The notes beneath the pieces were generated by a model. It was not told the DNA's origin and did not search any database. It saw only the letters and a program-made list of their open reading frames with translations. Shown here piece after piece: positions 60,546 to 64,000 of a stretch of 64,000 nucleotides of DNA. Location: contig JAIWNF010000001.1 in NCBI GenBank assembly GCA_025093555.1, forward strand, positions 1,054,001-1,118,000, in the 5' to 3' direction. Made by a program: the position numbers and the translations under genes. This DNA comes from Circinella umbellata (lineage: Eukaryota > Mucoromycota > Mucoromycetes > Mucorales > Lichtheimiaceae). Every line of letters starts with the position of its first letter. The first letter of the stretch is position 1.

Positions 60546-62738
60546 AGAAACAAAATCACGCTGCTATTGACAACTGATTCTCTCAATTCACCCTCCAACA
60601 AAAGAAAAAAGTGCCTTTTTACGTAACTTCGTAGTATTCAATCAATGGCTCAACATAAAGAAAGAAGAACTATAGTCAGGTGTTGATGCTATCAATCGGG
60701 ACGGTGTTATTCGAAATGCTTAAACAAAGCAAGTGTATCTGAGTGCAGGTACGACTTTGCTGAGATTTGAGTGTTTGTAAAATAAAAATGTCGCTTTCCG
60801 CTTTTAATAAAAATGACCAATAATAGCATTACTGCTAATACTACTTCCACTTTGGCTTCTACCATCACTAAATCTTGTTGAGCGATTGATTAAAGACGTT
60901 CATGATAGTAGGATCCATTCGAAATTGATTGAAGAGAGATTTAAGCTCAAAATAATACCCAACCCTGTGTCTTTTTTCCACTTGCTTTCACTGGGGTATG
61001 ATTTTCAAGGACCATTGTGAGTATTTGCCTTGTAGTTGTTTCTGAGAAACCTGATAGCGCAGTTGGTTTTTTTGTTAAAGTGGGGGAGTGAACAGCTGAT
61101 TGTGGTGGGATGTCTACCACCAGAAGAAGCCTCGTCAACAGGCGACAGTATAGAAAGGACAATCCAGTTGAAGATATACATATGAAAGTATGGTTTTAGG
61201 GGTAGGATTTTAAATGGGATAACCATCACTGGTCAAGTCGGGCAGTTTAATAGTACTTTTCATTTTTGACGCGCGTAAGTGATATTAAATGTGAGTACAA
61301 TATTTGGGGTAGGAATTACGTGTTCGAGATATTAACTGTATAACTTTTATTATGTACGTATTATCGCAATTACTTACGCTGTTTATGAATCCGCATCCCG
61401 TGTCGAAAACATTTTTCTGAACGCAAAAGAGTGTACTGGTGTTTTTTCTTAAGCTTTTATATGCTACAAAAAATATCTCAACGTGGCGTCTGTTGTCGCG
61501 GATGGGTAAATTCGGCGTTAAGAAAAAATGGTGTTGCTCCTGAGCTTACAGAAAAATCCTATTTGTATGTGAGGCAACTTGGCCACCATTTTTTTTTATA
61601 ATGTTCTTGGTTCTTACTCAGGCATTTGCTCAGATTTACACAGTTGTATATATACATAAATATGTGTTTAAAACTTTCTGCACTCAAATTCATAGCATGC
61701 TGGTTTTAGAGACGAATAGCTTTAATTTGGTTAGGATAGTTCCAATACAACATCTGTCGCGTAATTTCAATCATGTCGCTCAATTTAGAAAATGTGGTCC
61801 ATTTTCAGAATCATACCTGGTTTTTTATTTTGTAACTTTCCTTTGAGAATTTTACTGTGAGTAATTCTGTAGTATTATCATAGGTATACCATGATTAAGT
61901 ACGTATAAAATGCATAATGATTATTTTTCTTCGAAATGTGCTTCTTTATCTCGACATATATTAACTATTACATATGTACTGTACATTTTATAAAGTATTA
62001 TATAACTTACTTTAGATAGAGAGAGGGGAAATAAAAGGAGTGTCATGCATAAAAAACATGTTTATTTGTTACTCGACGCCATTATTTTTGCGCGCACGTA
62101 GCTTTTTTTTGTTACTAGTAATGCATAAATTTATTATTTTGAATAATAGAATGATGTATATAGAATCATTACATATTATTTTTGTTTTGTTTATAAGCAC
62201 TTGATCAAATTCTATAAAATATATAATATTTATTTGTAACTCAATAATGAAAAGTACGTAATAAAAATATTACAATTACTTTCTAACCGTGAGGACTCTA
62301 TTTGATAAGATGTATAACTATATAAGTTCGGAGGTTACGTACATTTTTTTAAAGACAACTTAGTTGCCTCGGAAAAATCTATACAATAGTAAAGCGGGCT
62401 TTAACTCTGCATTCCCCTCGTTTTTGCTCAATGCCTCCTGCTTTCACTCCTTCTCTCCTCCATAGTTATAAAAAAAGCAGTATAGTTGATCTATAGAATT
62501 CTCTTTAAACTCAATTATACAGCTTTCTCCTTAACGTTCAGTCAGATATTCATTTTATATATACTTTCGAACATACAAAAAAGAATAGAACCAAAGTATA
62601 GTTATTATGCAACCTCTCCCCTCATCATTTTTTTTTTGGAATTATGTTCGGTTGTGCAGTAAAAATTTCTGCTCTCAAAAATATATATAAAGGCGATTGT
62701 TATTTAACAAGTTATTTATTACGCATAAGAATAGCATT
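60546..62738. other. AT-rich gene-poor sequence
   Basis: No exon chain recognised. Short frames at 60947-61229 (minus) and 61601-61846 (plus) have no family or splice support; the stretch 61440-61850 is somewhat protein-like and could be another relic. The last 250 bp form the promoter of the secreted protein gene. Confidence 0.4.
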
Positions 62739-63387
62739 ATGAAATTATTTTCTACTTTGTCATTAATTATTGGATCATTCTTGGTAGCCGTAAAAAGCCA
62801 AGAATTTACTGCTGGTAAGTAATTTAAGTAGAAAAATAGTATAAATTATATTGTTTTGACGTATAAGAATGTACATGTTTTAATTAACATCTAATATTAA
62901 CAAATTTATAATTATACAACTCATTTGTTGTGCCACTTTTGACAACACTTTCTTTTCTTTTTTATAATACAAAGGATTTGTGTATACTGTATCTATTGCT
63001 GGTCTTCCTGATACAAAATATGAACTTTCATGCAATGTTCCAGATATACAGTCAAATCATCCAATGGCGACACAGGCCTGTCAAGAGCTTCAATCGATTT
63101 CTAATATAGCTACTGAAACTGGCCAAACAGTATCTGAGATTCTTCGTTTCTACCTTAGCCCAACCCAACCACTTTCGCTCGATCCCTCATGTAAAGTTTT
63201 TGGCGGAGAAGCAACTCTCAATATCATTCTTGGACAAATACAAAGTGAAGTGATTTCTGGTGACCTAGGATCTTTCAGCTTGAAATATCCCAATGGATGC
63301 AGCATGAAAATGGCCGCATTACAAGCTGGACTTTTTCATTTTCTTCCATTCCATGAAACTGACAGCTTACCCGTGCCACCTCTATAA
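62739..63387 (+). CDS. Small secreted protein, SSI (subtilisin inhibitor)-like, 2 exons
   Basis: Exons 62739-62814 and 62975-63387 join in frame to 162 codons. Residues 1-20 are a signal peptide (KLFSTLSLIIGSFLVAVKS). The mature part begins like SSI-family inhibitors: YTVSIAGLPDTKYELSC, then SNHPMATQACQEL, matching the known 'L-x-C-x-P...HP-x-A-x-x-AC-x-x-L' pattern. Four cysteines lie at 45, 61, 98 and 134 (PNGC), the number and order of SSI's two disulfides, though the Cys61-Cys98 spacing is longer. If homologous, the reactive loop would follow Cys98 (CKVFGG). It would inhibit extracellular serine proteases. An intron and fungal context exclude recent bacterial contamination. The alternative is an unrelated cysteine-stabilised secreted protein. 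Confidence 0.6.
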
Positions 63388-63798
63388 TAGTGAATATGAT
63401 AGACTCGATCACGTTCTTCTCATATTATTAATCTTAGTTTTGTAGCAGCATCAAGTTTTATACAATAAACCATAAAACATTTTACATATTTATTTACATT
63501 TGTTCTAATTATTCTTATTATTATTGATATTATTGTACCAGAATGAAAAGAATGTCGTCGAAAAAACCTCTAGAAAAATAAAAAATAAAAAGATGAATGT
63601 ACATGAAAATGATAAAATGTTTCACACAACACAACACATCCTTGAATAATAGAAAATATTTTCATTTTCTAATGATTTCTTTTTTTTCACTGCGTATTCA
63701 CGTCGAAACCAATAAATAGACAGAATGAAATCTATAAGAACAAGCCAACGTAAAACACTCTTCTAGATTTACCGTTTTCTGAACTAAATAGAGTGATA
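63388..63798. other. Convergent intergenic region
   Basis: AT-rich 3' flanks of the secreted-protein gene and of the partial membrane-protein gene. Nothing else seen. Confidence 0.5.
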
Positions 63799-64000
63799 TT
63801 AATAGACATATATTTGAGATTTTATGATTGCATAAATCACAGCTGTAATCAATACACTTAAAACAACAATGAAGGACACTGCAGGGTAAATAATATATGT
63901 ATTTTTTAATGTTTAAGTGTGCTCTACAAAATGTTATTATTTTGGGATACGTACGTACGTAATTCACGTAAAAGAATAAGATACACTGTCACTGATATAT
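63799..64000 (-). CDS. 3' end of an unidentified membrane protein (partial)
   Basis: On the minus strand a piece entering from the window edge ends at 63959 before GTACGTAC and encodes VTVYLILLREL. It joins in frame to the last exon 63878-63799 after CCCTGCAG: SFIVVLSVLITAVIYAIIKS and IYVY then stop. The tail is a membrane segment. The rest lies outside the window, so no family is named. Confidence 0.4.

Noticed and set aside
62739..63387. Bacterial contamination as source of the SSI-like gene
   Set aside because: The gene has a spliceosomal-type intron, local AT-rich base composition and continuous fungal flanks.

Overview
The window is nuclear DNA of an AT-rich, intron-rich early-diverging fungus, most probably one of the Mucoromycota (Mucorales-like). 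Reasons: short introns with GTAAGT/GTATGT-type donors, long Asn/Gln/Ser homopolymer tracts, a prenylcysteine oxidase beside typical fungal housekeeping genes, and several decayed copies of multi-exon nuclease-like genes of a kind I recall as highly expanded in Mucorales (from memory, not searched). No rRNA, tRNA, CRISPR or bacterial-type operon was seen.

The layout alternates between two kinds of chromatin. (1) 1-12.8 kb is gene-poor. It holds an unidentified frameshifted gene remnant and two degenerate copies of one nuclease-like gene in inverted orientation (about 3.1-5.3 kb minus, 9.6-11.5 kb plus). Each copy carries a different TA-flanked MITE, and one also carries an A-tailed insert. (2) 12.8-32.7 kb is a compact housekeeping island: prenylcysteine oxidase, long-form tRNase Z, reticulon, an Asn-rich orphan, a homeodomain protein, a Sct1/Gpt2-type glycerol-phosphate acyltransferase, Rsa3, and an Lte1-like Ras-GEF. 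(3) 33.5-47.6 kb is a tandem duplication of an 8-exon MCH/monocarboxylate-type MFS transporter. The two copies have the same eight-exon layout and are apparently intact, with a third decayed remnant. They are separated by a transposon graveyard (9-bp-TSD TIR element, internally duplicated nuclease-like pseudogene, LINE 3' end, MITE). Copy B carries a 1.0-kb TIR element in intron 1. (4) 48.4-57.0 kb is a second housekeeping island: an Mps1-type kinase and exocyst SEC6 transcribed divergently, an F-box protein, and a small one-pass membrane protein. (5) 57-62.7 kb is again gene-poor, with another nuclease-like pseudogene hosting a MITE. It ends in a small secreted protein with a Streptomyces-subtilisin-inhibitor-like cysteine pattern (62.7-63.4 kb) and the 3' end of an unidentified membrane protein.

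All spliced models given for the main genes keep frame across every junction; I checked that exon lengths sum to multiples of three. The genes do not form one pathway. Most act in the endomembrane and cell-polarity system (reticulon, GPAT, SEC6, Lte1-like GEF), in RNA and ribosome maturation (tRNase Z, Rsa3) or in mitosis (Mps1). The most unusual content is the set of at least six distinct transposon insertions, several inside paralogous copies so that empty and filled sites can be compared directly, and the putative fungal SSI-like inhibitor.
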